A stretch of DNA of 17,322 nt from Planctomycetota bacterium (GTDB taxonomy: Bacteria > Planctomycetota > Planctomycetia > Pirellulales > Pirellulaceae), in the NCBI GenBank assembly GCA_024277285.1, contig JAJRVM010000219.1, positions 1 to 17,322 of the forward strand. Direction: 5' to 3'. The first letter of the stretch is position 1, and each line of letters starts with the position of its first letter. The notes beneath the pieces were generated by a model. The model did no database searches. It worked only from the letters and a program-made list of their open reading frames with translations, and was not told the origin of the DNA. This document shows, piece by piece, positions 1 through 6,306 of the stretch. A program made the position numbers and the translations under genes.

Positions 1-580
1 CAAATACGGCTTGGCTGACAGGTGGATAGACCGTCGGTAGTTCGCCAAAGTGGATGCGGTGGAGCGCCTCGGCCAATGCCGGTTGCTGCTGTTGCAATAC
101 GACAAGCTGTTGCAGCGCTCGGTCGCTGGTCAGAAAACCGGGGGCCGATTCGCGCGCGTCAGACGCTGCACCTGGATGTGCGGTACCGATTAACGCTGTG
201 TCGATTAACGCTGTGTCGGCAGCTGCGTTGCGAACTTGGTCCGGGCTGTAGCGAAACGGGCTGATGCCGGCCGTTGTGACTGCTCCGTCCCAGAGGTAGC
301 GATAGATGTCGATTTCTTGGATCGGCAGCGAGAAGAGCAAAACGACGCGTGCGACGACCGCGGTGACCATAATCAGGCCAAGCAACCGGCGCGTCTGCGG
401 TGCCCTGGCCGCGTAGTATATGGCCAGCAAGTAGATCACGAACATGGCGGCAAAGAGGGTTAATACCCACAGGATCGGCCGCTCTTTGGTGGGGCTGCCA
501 TAGGCGAATTGCTGGCTGAAAATGGCGATCGCGGCGCAGAGGTAAGCCAACACGATCGCCAAAATGGCCAGTCGCCGCAT
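1..580 (-). CDS. Polytopic membrane glycosyltransferase (mannosyltransferase/GT87-like), 5' part only
   Basis: The reading frame starts at ATG 580 and stays open to the left edge, so 193 codons of a longer protein are visible. Hydrophobic segments lie at about residues 4-21, 36-57 and 66-84. An extracytoplasmic stretch follows with D91, R94 and the W97-D98-G99 motif (IDIYRYLWDG), then G105-ISPFRYSP, and a YPPVSQ motif at 185-190. Early acidic residue, RYLWDG, NP/SPFRY and YPPxxQ are typical of polyprenyl-phosphate-sugar-dependent GT-C mannosyltransferases (DUF2029/GT87-like). It would transfer a sugar from a lipid carrier on the outer face of the membrane; the acceptor cannot be told. An in-frame ATG at 652 would add 24 Ser/Thr-rich residues; I prefer 580 because MRR directly precedes the first TM segment, and neither start has a clear RBS. 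A 15-bp tandem duplication (187-216) repeats five residues between the WDG and YPP motifs. Family assignment is good; substrate is unknown. Confidence 0.8.
   Translation of the reverse strand, partial: MRRLAILAIVLAYLCAAIAIFSQQFAYGSPTKERPILWVLTLFAAMFVIYLLAIYYAARAPQTRRLLGLIMVTAVVARVVLLFSLPIQEIDIYRYLWDGAVTTAGISPFRYSPDQVRNAAADTALIDTALIGTAHPGAASDARESAPGFLTSDRALQQLVVLQQQQPALAEALHRIHFGELPTVYPPVSQAVF
187..216. repeat. 15-bp perfect tandem duplication inside the glycosyltransferase gene
   Basis: The unit CGATTAACGCTGTGT occurs twice back to back and keeps the frame, giving TALID-TALIG in the protein. It belongs to the set of short tandem duplications described in the findings. Confidence 0.9.
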
Positions 581-975
581 AGACGGTGTTCTTGATGGTT
601 TGGTGTGCGCGTTCGTATCTGTGGAGTACACGCTATCGCGAGTGGTTGCCATAAAATGGTTGTGCTGGTTTCTCGGCTCTCACTTTTCGAGCGAGTTCTT
701 GGGGAAGTTCGCGAAGATATCGGTGTGTGGTCGGAAAGCATACCACGCGAACCAGAACGAGTACATCCAGTTTACTCCCGCGTCAGCCTCAAGCACGCGC
801 AAACTGTTCGAATGGGGACGGCATCGGCAGCCTCGAGAATGTGAAGTGCGATACAATTCAGCGGTCCGCATCTTTTTTTCCCCAGCCGATGGCCGTATCA
901 TGAGCATTGGTTGGTGTTGATGAAACGTTAAGACACCTGGTTTGGATTGGCGTTGGAAAGACTCAGAGTTGTTGC
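581..975. other. Divergent intergenic region between the glycosyltransferase and sigma factor genes
   Basis: These 395 bases separate two divergently transcribed genes and should hold both promoters. I see no convincing sigma-70 boxes, hairpin or RNA gene. A T/C run lies at about 869-880. Frames that cross this space read antisense through the sigma gene and have no protein-like character. A GGAAAG at 955-960 is the nearest candidate RBS for the sigma factor, but it is about 15 bases from ATG 976. Confidence 0.5.
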
Positions 976-1566
976 ATGTCAAGTTCCGCTGGATCGGGGG
1001 CAAGTGCGTTGGAGCCGGCGTCGTGGGTGGATAGCCACGGCGATACGTTGTTTCGCTACGCGCTGTCGCGATTACGGGATATTGAGTCGGCGGAAGAAGT
1101 CGTACAGGAGACGTTTGTTGCGGCCCTGCGCGCCAGCGGACAATATGCAGGTAAAGGGAGCGAAGGGGCGTGGCTGTTGGGGATTTGTAAACGCAAAGTG
1201 ATTGATCACGTGCGTCGTCGAAGCCGGCCTGACGCGCCCAAGGGGGGCGATTTGGGGCCTGATCCAAGTGAAGCGTTGTTTGATAACAAGGGTAATTGGC
1301 GGCAGGATCCACGTGTTTTCGGCAGCCGGCCCGAGGGAGCGATCGAGCGGGACGAGTTCTGGCAGGCATTTCGCGGTTGTTTGGGCGGATTATCACAGCG
1401 CCAGGCCGATGCGTTCACATTGCGGGAACTTGATGAGATGGGGAGTGATGAAATCTGTAAGGAGTTGCAGGTCTCAGCGTCAAATCTCTGGGTGCTGCTT
1501 CACCGGGCTCGGTTGCGGCTCACAAAATGTATGAAGTCGCATCTTGAAAAGTGGGGAGACCAATAG
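976..1566 (+). CDS. ECF-type RNA polymerase sigma-70 factor
   Basis: This 196-residue protein has sigma region 2 at about residues 17-84 (WVDSHGDTLFRYALSR, then ESAEEVVQETFVAAL and WLLGICKRKVIDHVRRR, which cover the core-binding and -10-binding helices) and region 4 at about 132-185 (LSQRQADAFTLREL, then EICKELQVSASNLWVLLHRAR, the helix-turn-helix for the -35 element). The linker carries an FDNKGNW segment that I recall from a subfamily of ECF factors common near arsenosugar genes. The frame is open 23 codons further upstream, but ATG 976 gives the normal N-terminus for the family. It directly precedes a zinc-binding anti-sigma gene (2 bases between stop and start) and then the ArsM-like gene. 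It probably directs transcription of this locus in response to a signal relayed by the anti-sigma factor. The sigma assignment is firm; the regulon is inferred. Confidence 0.93.
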   Translation: MSSSAGSGASALEPASWVDSHGDTLFRYALSRLRDIESAEEVVQETFVAALRASGQYAGKGSEGAWLLGICKRKVIDHVRRRSRPDAPKGGDLGPDPSEALFDNKGNWRQDPRVFGSRPEGAIERDEFWQAFRGCLGGLSQRQADAFTLRELDEMGSDEICKELQVSASNLWVLLHRARLRLTKCMKSHLEKWGDQ

Positions 1567-1568
1567 CT

Positions 1569-1829
1569 ATGCTCCGCTGCCGGGATATCTCGAAACTGGT
1601 CTCCGAATCGATGGAGCATAAGCTGCCACTGCGAGTTCGCATGCAGATGTGGATGCACTTGGCAATGTGCCGTTGGTGTCAGGGGTTTGCGCGTAATGTG
1701 CAGGCCATGCGCAATGCTTTGCGCGAGAATCCAGATCGGTTCTTGGCCGATGACCTGGAGGCGAACACTTCGCTTTCGCCGCAAGCTCGCGAGCGCATCA
1801 AGGCGTTGCTGAACGACAACAAGCCGTAG
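1569..1829 (+). CDS. Small zinc-finger anti-sigma factor (zf-HC2 type)
   Basis: The 86-residue product has the zinc-binding arrangement of ZAS/zf-HC2 anti-sigma factors: C4 near the N-terminus, then H30-x3-C34-x2-C37 (HLAMCRWC). The N-terminal half (CRDISKLVSESMEHKL) matches the usual helix that wraps the sigma factor. There is no membrane segment, so it would be a soluble, cytoplasmic, possibly redox-sensing regulator; the C-terminal 45 residues are charged and probably helical. I chose ATG 1569, two bases after the sigma stop, because GGGGAG at about 1553-1558 is well placed; an in-frame ATG at 1551 overlaps the sigma gene and would add six residues. The tight spacing implies co-translation with the sigma factor, which it most likely sequesters. 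In known ZAS proteins the His/Cys site responds to thiol oxidation or metals; arsenite attack on C34/C37 is an attractive but untested signal here. Confidence 0.85.
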   Translation: MLRCRDISKLVSESMEHKLPLRVRMQMWMHLAMCRWCQGFARNVQAMRNALRENPDRFLADDLEANTSLSPQARERIKALLNDNKP

Positions 1830-1876
1830 CCGCGTGTATCCGCGATCGCTCAATACGGGTAGGAGAAACTGACGAT

Positions 1877-2620
1877 ATGACGACGACTGCAAGTAGGAAT
1901 GACCTGGAAGCGCAGGTTGCGGCGCGTTACTCGGCGGCGGCGCAATCGCGCGAGGAGGCGCTCTGTTGTCCGGTGCGCTATTGCAGCGAGTATCTGGAAG
2001 GCGTTCCTCAGGAGATCATTGATCGCGACTATGGCTGCGGCGATCCAACGCCCTATGTCAACCAGGGCGAGACGGTGCTGGATCTTGGGTCGGGAGGAGG
2101 GAAGGTCTGCTATATTCTCTCGCAAGTGGTCGGTCCCCAGGGACGTGTGATCGGCGTCGATTGTAATCAGGAGATGCTCGAACTGGCACGTCGCTATCGC
2201 GCGGAGGTTGCCGAACGCATTGGTTACAGCAACGTCGATTTTCGCTACGGTTTGATTCAGGACTTAGCGCTCGATCTGGAACAACTTGCTGCGCAGACTC
2301 AAGGTAGAAGCTTGGAGCGCCCACAAGACTGGATCAACTTGCGCCAATTGGAGCAGCGGCTGCGGCTTGAGCAGCCGATGATTCCTGACGAGTCTATTGA
2401 TTGTGTGGTTTCAAATTGCGTGCTCAATCTGCTGCGACAGTCGCCATACGCCGACCACTTTGATTTCCTGGAACCGCTTGATACAGTGCCGATCAAAGAC
2501 GCGCAAGGATTTGATTGCGGCCGATCGCGGCACCGGCATCCACGCGAGACCAAGGGGTTGGACTATGATGTGACAAGTGAATCGGCCGGTACCTGCACGG
2601 AAGGCGGTGATTGTTGTTAG
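1877..2620 (+). CDS. arsM: ArsM-like SAM methyltransferase with an apparent internal deletion
   Basis: The 247-residue product begins like the arsenosugar-linked arsenite methyltransferases: a Cys-rich start (C30-C31-P, C36), DYGCGDP at 51-57, SAM motif I VLDLGSGGGK at 67-76, VIGVD at 91-95 and DxSIDCVVSNCVLNL at 171-185 with C176 and C181. Right after NLLRQ (residue 188, base about 2440), where the rest of the Rossmann sheet and the substrate region with the third conserved Cys should follow, the sequence goes instead to PYADHF...FDC...HPRETKGLDYD and ends in a CTEGGDCC tail. I read those last 59 residues as the genuine end of the family, so 100-150 codons seem deleted in frame; full-length relatives are about 350-400 residues. 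SAM may still bind, but methyl transfer to As(III) is doubtful. ATG 1877 follows AGGAGA at 1861. It lies 47 bases after the anti-sigma gene and upstream of arsS. Family call is firm; the deletion reading rests on memory of the family. Confidence 0.85.
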   Translation: MTTTASRNDLEAQVAARYSAAAQSREEALCCPVRYCSEYLEGVPQEIIDRDYGCGDPTPYVNQGETVLDLGSGGGKVCYILSQVVGPQGRVIGVDCNQEMLELARRYRAEVAERIGYSNVDFRYGLIQDLALDLEQLAAQTQGRSLERPQDWINLRQLEQRLRLEQPMIPDESIDCVVSNCVLNLLRQSPYADHFDFLEPLDTVPIKDAQGFDCGRSRHRHPRETKGLDYDVTSESAGTCTEGGDCC

Positions 2621-2627
2621 AGGGTGC

Positions 2628-2653
2628 GTGATACTTCACCGTGATACTTCACA
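2628..2653. repeat. 13-bp tandem duplication just after the arsM-like gene
   Basis: GTGATACTTCACC is followed at once by GTGATACTTCACA. Each unit is itself partly palindromic (GTGA...TCAC), so a small stem can form. It starts eight bases after the stop codon. Confidence 0.8.
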
Positions 2654-2669
2654 GCGGTCCAAAACGGTT

Positions 2670-2756
2670 CTTAGAACCTGTCACACAGCTACCGGCAGTG
2701 TGGCTCAATACCGCGAAGACTGGGCACTTTAGCCAGATCTTAGGACAGGTTCTTAG
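2670..2756. repeat. Near-perfect 13-bp inverted repeats bounding 87 bp; possible insertion-sequence remnant
   Basis: CTTAGAACCTGTC at 2670-2682 pairs with GACAGGTTCTTAG at 2744-2756 (12 of 13). The outer side of the left copy is a palindrome of its own (GGTTCT-T-AGAACC, 2667-2679), and CACAC/GTGTG (2682-2686/2697-2701) forms an inner stem. Ends of the type GGACAGGTTCT resemble those I associate with IS5-like elements, so this may be what is left of an element that lost its transposase. No transposase reading frame lies between. Confidence 0.5.
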
Positions 2757-2761
2757 GCAAT

Positions 2762-3047
2762 CCGTAACTGTTTAGCCATCTGAAGTGAGACGTGCACTCG
2801 AGTTCATTTTCCCTCGGTCGACCCCCACCGCCTTGTGCGGTGGGTGAAGATGATTGGTAGGCTACCCGTGACGGCCCATCCCCCCCACATTCACGGCCCC
2901 CTTCCCTCCCCGCCGCCGAAGGCGGCGGGGAGGGAAGGGGGGGGGTAGCTGGCATCGCGGGTAGCTCACCAGCCGTATTCACCCATGGGACAAGCCCATG
3001 GGAGTCTCTTGAAAGCGACATTACTTCATTCGGCTAAACTGTTACGG
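2762..3047. mobile_element. MITE-like element with imperfect terminal inverted repeats and three internal hairpins
   Basis: The left end contains GTAACTGTTTAGCC (2764-2777) and the right end GGCTAAACTGTTAC (3032-3045); these match as inverted repeats at 13 of 14 positions, and with the flanking CCG/CGG and an inner ACTTCA match the repeat extends to about 26 bp with several mismatches. Between them lie three perfect hairpins: 2824-2844 (8-bp stem), 2897-2941 (21-bp stem, GAA loop) and 2982-3002 (CCCATGGG twice, 5-base loop). No coding sequence is visible inside and no clear target-site duplication flanks it. The size and structure fit a non-autonomous mobile element or composite repeat; this is an inference from structure only. 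Confidence 0.5.
2897..2941. repeat. Perfect 21-bp hairpin with 3-base loop
   Basis: The left arm is a pyrimidine-rich run ending in CCCCGCCGCC; after a GAA loop the exact reverse complement follows, ending in a G run. It is symmetric, so it can fold in RNA from either strand. There is no T run after it, so it is not a typical intrinsic terminator, yet any arsM-arsS readthrough transcript would have to pass it. Confidence 0.85.
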
Positions 3048-3136
3048 CCATCCTAATCCTGCCGGCGCGTTGACCGATGCGGGGACACCGGTATCATGAC
3101 CATTTAACAATACGAGAGAGATCCAGGACTTTGGTT

Positions 3137-4177
3137 ATGAACCAGCTTACCTTGCTTCGCGACGGCAGTCCGCTGGCCGATCCGGCCCGGCAACGCGAGA
3201 TGCTGCAGCGCAGTGTTGTGCAGCGAGACTTTGCTGATCTGCTGGCTCAGTCTGGTTTGCAACCTTTGCGCTGCACGGGAGTCGAGACGTTGCAGGTGAA
3301 CATCGGCCGGCTTTGTAACATGACGTGTGAGCATTGCCATGTGGATGCGGGGCCTGATCGACGCGAGATCATGACGCGCGAGACGGCCGAGGCGTGTATC
3401 GAGGCACTTGCGCGAACCGATATTCCTACGCTCGATCTTACGGGCGGCGCGCCTGAGATGAACCCACATTTTCGCTGGATCGTTGAGGCGGCACGCGATT
3501 TGGATCGTCATGTAATTGACCGGTGCAATCTGACGATCCTGCGAGCGCCTGGGTTCACCGATGTGCCGGAGTTTCTGGCTCAGCAACACGTTGAAATTGT
3601 TGCCTCACTTCCCTGCTACCTGGCAGAAAATGTGGATGCCCAACGCGGCGACCTGGCCTTTGAGCGATCGATTGAAGTGCTGCGGCAACTCAATTCGCTC
3701 GGGTATGGACATGCCGATTCAGAACTGCAATTAACGTTGGTCTACAATCCTGTCGGGCCTAGTCTGCCGCCACCGCAGAAGTCACTCGAACAGGACTACC
3801 GACGCGAGTTGGCTGATCGCTACGATGTCCATTTCACACAGCTGATCACGATCACCAACATGCCGATCAGCCGGTTCTTGAATCAATTGCTTCAGTTGGG
3901 GAAGTACGAACAGTACATGCAACAGTTGATCGACGCTTACAATCCGGCGGCCGCGGCCGGCGTGATGTGTCGCACGACCTTGTCGGTCGATTGGACCGGA
4001 CAATTGTACGATTGCGACTTCAATCAGATGCTTGGCCTGACGCTGCGCGACAGTATGCCCCAGAATATTCGCGACTTTGATTTTGAAATGCTCGCGCGGC
4101 GCGAAGTGGTCACTGGACAGCACTGCTTCGGTTGCACGGCTGGAGCAGGTTCGGGGTGTCGAGGCGCTATCGCGTAG
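3137..4177 (+). CDS. arsS: Arsenosugar biosynthesis radical SAM protein ArsS
   Basis: The 346-residue protein carries the radical SAM cluster motif C60-x3-C64-x2-C67 (CNMTCEHCHVDAGPDR), the SAM-binding LTGGAPEMNPHF at 101-112, VIDRCNLTIL at 126-135, the LPCYLAENVD segment at 158-167, YNPVGPSLPPPQ at 203-214, and the Cys-rich C-terminal half typical of the family: C278 (MCRTTLSVDW), C293 (YDCDFNQMLG), and the tail C330-x2-C333-TAGAGSG-C341, likely ligands of an auxiliary Fe-S cluster. ArsS is thought to add the 5'-deoxyadenosyl group of SAM to methylated arsenic, the step after ArsM, giving deoxyadenosyl-arsenicals. It looks complete and undamaged, in contrast to its partner upstream. I start it at ATG 3137, which begins a normal family N-terminus; ATG 3077 in frame would add 20 residues lying partly in repeat-rich DNA. 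The identification is strong. Confidence 0.93.
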   Translation: MNQLTLLRDGSPLADPARQREMLQRSVVQRDFADLLAQSGLQPLRCTGVETLQVNIGRLCNMTCEHCHVDAGPDRREIMTRETAEACIEALARTDIPTLDLTGGAPEMNPHFRWIVEAARDLDRHVIDRCNLTILRAPGFTDVPEFLAQQHVEIVASLPCYLAENVDAQRGDLAFERSIEVLRQLNSLGYGHADSELQLTLVYNPVGPSLPPPQKSLEQDYRRELADRYDVHFTQLITITNMPISRFLNQLLQLGKYEQYMQQLIDAYNPAAAAGVMCRTTLSVDWTGQLYDCDFNQMLGLTLRDSMPQNIRDFDFEMLARREVVTGQHCFGCTAGAGSGCRGAIA

Positions 4178-4230
4178 GGACGCGACAGAGCATCCGGGGA
4201 GGGGACCGCTAATCAACTTCTCAAGAAGTG

Positions 4231-4252
4231 TGGCACGGCACTCCGTGCCGTG
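4231..4252. repeat. REP-like hairpin, copy 1
   Basis: CACGGCAC (4234-4241), loop TCC, GTGCCGTG (4245-4252). A diverged copy lies at 5679-5701. Part of it plus its 3' flank (TGCCGTGAACGGTTAC, 4246-4261) recurs in inverted orientation at 16409-16424. Repeats of this kind are scattered between planctomycete genes as far as I recall. Confidence 0.7.
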
Positions 4253-4297
4253 AACGGTTACCCTCAATATCCCAATACCTTAATTCAAACTGCGCCA

Positions 4298-4323
4298 ATC
4301 GGCTAAATATATCGGCTAAACAT
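4298..4323. repeat. 13-bp tandem duplication
   Basis: ATCGGCTAAATAT is followed directly by ATCGGCTAAACAT, one mismatch. It is in non-coding DNA downstream of arsS. Confidence 0.75.
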
Positions 4324-4681
4324 ATACGGATTCGAGTGTTTTCAGGTGACGCAAACGACGCGGAGCGTCGTTCCACACTGCGTCGCTTGAGACTCGTCGC
4401 TGAGTTTGTGCAAAAAAACACGAATTGTCGTCTGATTGCGAGCCAAAGTGTCCAGGACGAAGGGCTCGAAAATAAGTAGCGTAGAAGTGCCGTTCCGCAC
4501 CTCTCTGGCGTTACTGGACGGTTGTGGCTGGCGGTGGTCGACCGGTTCCCCGGCATGCCTTGAATTGTGGATCTCGCTCCTACAATTGAACTAGTCGCGG
4601 GCAGTGCCACGGTCAGAATTGTGAGCACCTTGTTTGTTCACATCGGCCGATTCCTTCTACTGTGTTCACAGGGGGAGAGCT

Positions 4682-5656
4682 ATGGACGGGTCAAGTCTTG
4701 CGAAAGATATCATGAACCGAAAGATTGTGACGCTTTCGCCACAAACGCACGTTCTTGACGGTATTCGCTTGCTGCTGAGGAACCGGATTACCGGTGCTCC
4801 CGTTGTTGGCGAAGACGACGAGTATCTTGGCGTGTTCTCCGAGAAGTGCTGCATGGGAGTGTTGACTCTGATTGCCCGGCTGGCGGCTGAGAGCGACAGC
4901 GTTGCGATCAACACGCCGTTGGTACGCGACTTTATGGTCACAGATCTCGTAACGGTCGCTCCGCAAACGGACGTGTTTGAAGCGATTGACTATCTGCTCA
5001 AGAACCGGATATCAGGCGCGCCGGTGGTCGACGAACACGGGACGTTTCTGGGAGTCTTTTCCGAGAAGACAAGCATGCGCGTTCTGGTGGACGCGGCTTA
5101 CGAACAGATTCCGTCAACCGAAGTCGCCGCATTCGCGAACACGGACTTCGGCCGAGTGGTTTCGGAGCGGGCTGATCTGCTCGAGTGTGCACAGGTCTTT
5201 ATCGATACGCCGTATCGCCGTTTGGCAGTGCTGCGTGACGGTAAACTGGTGGGACAGCTGAGTCGCCGTGACGTTCTCGCCAATGTGCAGGTTGTCTCGG
5301 CCGCAGTTCAAGAGAGTGAAAGAATTTTGCTGCAGTTTAGCGACGAGATCGACCGTAGCGATGGCGTTCCCGGTGAAGTCGGGCGTCGGCTCGCTACGAC
5401 CGAGATCCAGAGCTTCATGAGCGTCAACGCGAGGACGATTAGTGAAGACGCGGATTTGTTGTCAATTGCTCAGATCTTCTTGAGTACGCCCTATCGCCGT
5501 TTGCCCGTGCTGCGCGATGGGCAACTGGTCGGCCAAATCAGTCGCCGCGATCTCTTGCAGGCCATGCACCGCCTGCTTGAAGTTGCTCCGCCACGCGAAA
5601 AAGCGCTACTCTACCTAAGTTCATTACTCGAACGAAGTGACGCACCGATCGAGTAA
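4682..5656 (+). CDS. Four-CBS-domain protein
   Basis: The 324-residue protein consists almost only of CBS domains. CBS1 (about 6-66) and CBS2 (about 80-138) are alike: AKDIMNRKIVTLSP / VRDFMVTDLVTVAP, RNRITGAPVV / KNRISGAPVV, YLGVFSEK / FLGVFSEK. CBS3 (about 150-205) and CBS4 (about 241-300) are alike: DTPYRRLAVLRDGKLVGQLSRRD / STPYRRLPVLRDGQLVGQISRRD. So two Bateman modules arose by duplication of each half. CBS pairs bind adenine nucleotides or SAM and regulate partners; no catalytic domain, TM segment or signal peptide is present here, so it is probably a soluble ligand sensor acting in trans. ATG 4682 follows GGGGGAGAG by two or more bases, the best RBS in the window. The gene stands alone, 500 bases after arsS; a link to arsenic chemistry is not shown. 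Its ligand and target are unknown. Confidence 0.9.
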   Translation: MDGSSLAKDIMNRKIVTLSPQTHVLDGIRLLLRNRITGAPVVGEDDEYLGVFSEKCCMGVLTLIARLAAESDSVAINTPLVRDFMVTDLVTVAPQTDVFEAIDYLLKNRISGAPVVDEHGTFLGVFSEKTSMRVLVDAAYEQIPSTEVAAFANTDFGRVVSERADLLECAQVFIDTPYRRLAVLRDGKLVGQLSRRDVLANVQVVSAAVQESERILLQFSDEIDRSDGVPGEVGRRLATTEIQSFMSVNARTISEDADLLSIAQIFLSTPYRRLPVLRDGQLVGQISRRDLLQAMHRLLEVAPPREKALLYLSSLLERSDAPIE

Positions 5657-5678
5657 CGTTTGCGCCGCGGACGCACCG

Positions 5679-5701
5679 TGGTACGGCATTGCGTGCCGTC
5701 T
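5679..5701. repeat. REP-like hairpin, copy 2
   Basis: ACGGCA (5683-5688), TTGCG loop, TGCCGT (5694-5699). It aligns with the hairpin at 4231-4252 (TGGCACGGCACTCCGTGCCGT against TGGTACGGCATTGCGTGCCGT), so the two belong to one family. Both lie shortly after the stop of a plus-strand gene. Confidence 0.65.
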
Positions 5702-5899
5702 CACGCGGGTACAATCTGGCCAGTCCCAAGGAAAAGAGGTGAATTTGTGGTCTTTGTGCTGGCGTAAAGAAGCGAGTTCGAGAATTGCTATCCCGCAACT
5801 CCCGACCAATCCGACAACACGAACGCGAGAAATCCCCAGCAAACCATTGGATTGAACAGACTGCACCCTCTTACGATGCACAGCGTCGTGTCATGCTGG

Positions 5900-6028
5900 T
5901 CCCCCTCTCCCCCTCACCCTCACTCTCTCCCCTTCGCCCTCTCACCCCTTCACCCCTTCGCCCCTTCACCCCCTCTCCCTCTCACCTCTTCACCCTCTCT
6001 CCCCTTCACTCTCTCCCTCCTTCCCGCC
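5900..6028. repeat. Pyrimidine-rich low-complexity tract
   Basis: For about 130 bases the plus strand is almost all C and T, with scattered A and only a few G. It is built of irregular copies of CCCCTTCA, CCCCTTCG and CCCTCTC; the most regular part, at about 5946-5970, has an 8-base period. Such tracts can form triplex structures and are prone to slippage. Confidence 0.9.
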
Positions 6029-6306
6029 AGCCAATTAGCGCCCAATGCGAGGCAACTCGACGTTCCAGGCACCCCATGCGAAAGACAAATCACTTGCCTA
6101 CAGTGGTTCACTTTCGCATAATATCGAGTGGCGGGGAAACCACTTCCCAAAGAAAGGCATTCGACGACTGGGCACTTGACGACCGCACTGCCAACGCACT
6201 GCGTTAGCGTGCGCGGTTTTGAAATCCGTGTTGTGCGCGCGGAGATCTGCCGGTGCGTGGATGAGTGTCTTCAGGAGCGCCACATTGCGAAAAGGAAGTT
6301 GAAGTG

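Larger units (their letters stand above)
4178..4681. other. Intergenic region between arsS and the CBS gene, with hairpin and tandem repeats
   Basis: These 504 bases contain the hairpin at 4234-4252 and the 13-bp tandem duplication at 4298-4323, both listed separately. A frame of 83 codons (4228-4479) begins inside the hairpin and has no recognisable character, so I do not call it. The promoter of the CBS gene should lie in the last 150 bases; I could not pick one out. The start of the CBS gene is well marked by GGGGGAGAG at 4671-4679. Confidence 0.5.
5657..6306. other. Intergenic region between the CBS and TPR genes: REP-like hairpin and pyrimidine-rich tract
   Basis: A 650-base stretch with no supportable gene. 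It contains the second copy of the REP-like hairpin (5679-5701) and a 130-base CT-rich low-complexity tract (5900-6028). Frames reading through the tract (for example 5785-6207) encode only Pro/Ser/Leu repeats and are composition artefacts. A GC-rich inverted repeat lies around 6192-6213 (AACGCACTGCGTT...GTGCG). The TPR gene's RBS (AAGGAAG, 6292-6298) is at the end. Confidence 0.6.

Noticed and set aside
680..1396. 238-codon minus-strand frame antisense to the sigma factor gene
   Set aside because: It is rich in Arg/Pro/Thr/Ser with no domain, has no RBS, and lies opposite a clear sigma factor, so it is a shadow frame.
3104..3589. 161-codon frame antisense to arsS (and a similar one at 3782-4267)
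   Set aside because: Opposite the radical SAM motifs of ArsS; composition Arg/His/Gln-rich without a recognisable fold.
4228..4479. 83-codon plus-strand frame between arsS and the CBS gene
   Set aside because: Starts in the hairpin repeat, runs through the 13-bp tandem repeat, and has no RBS or domain.
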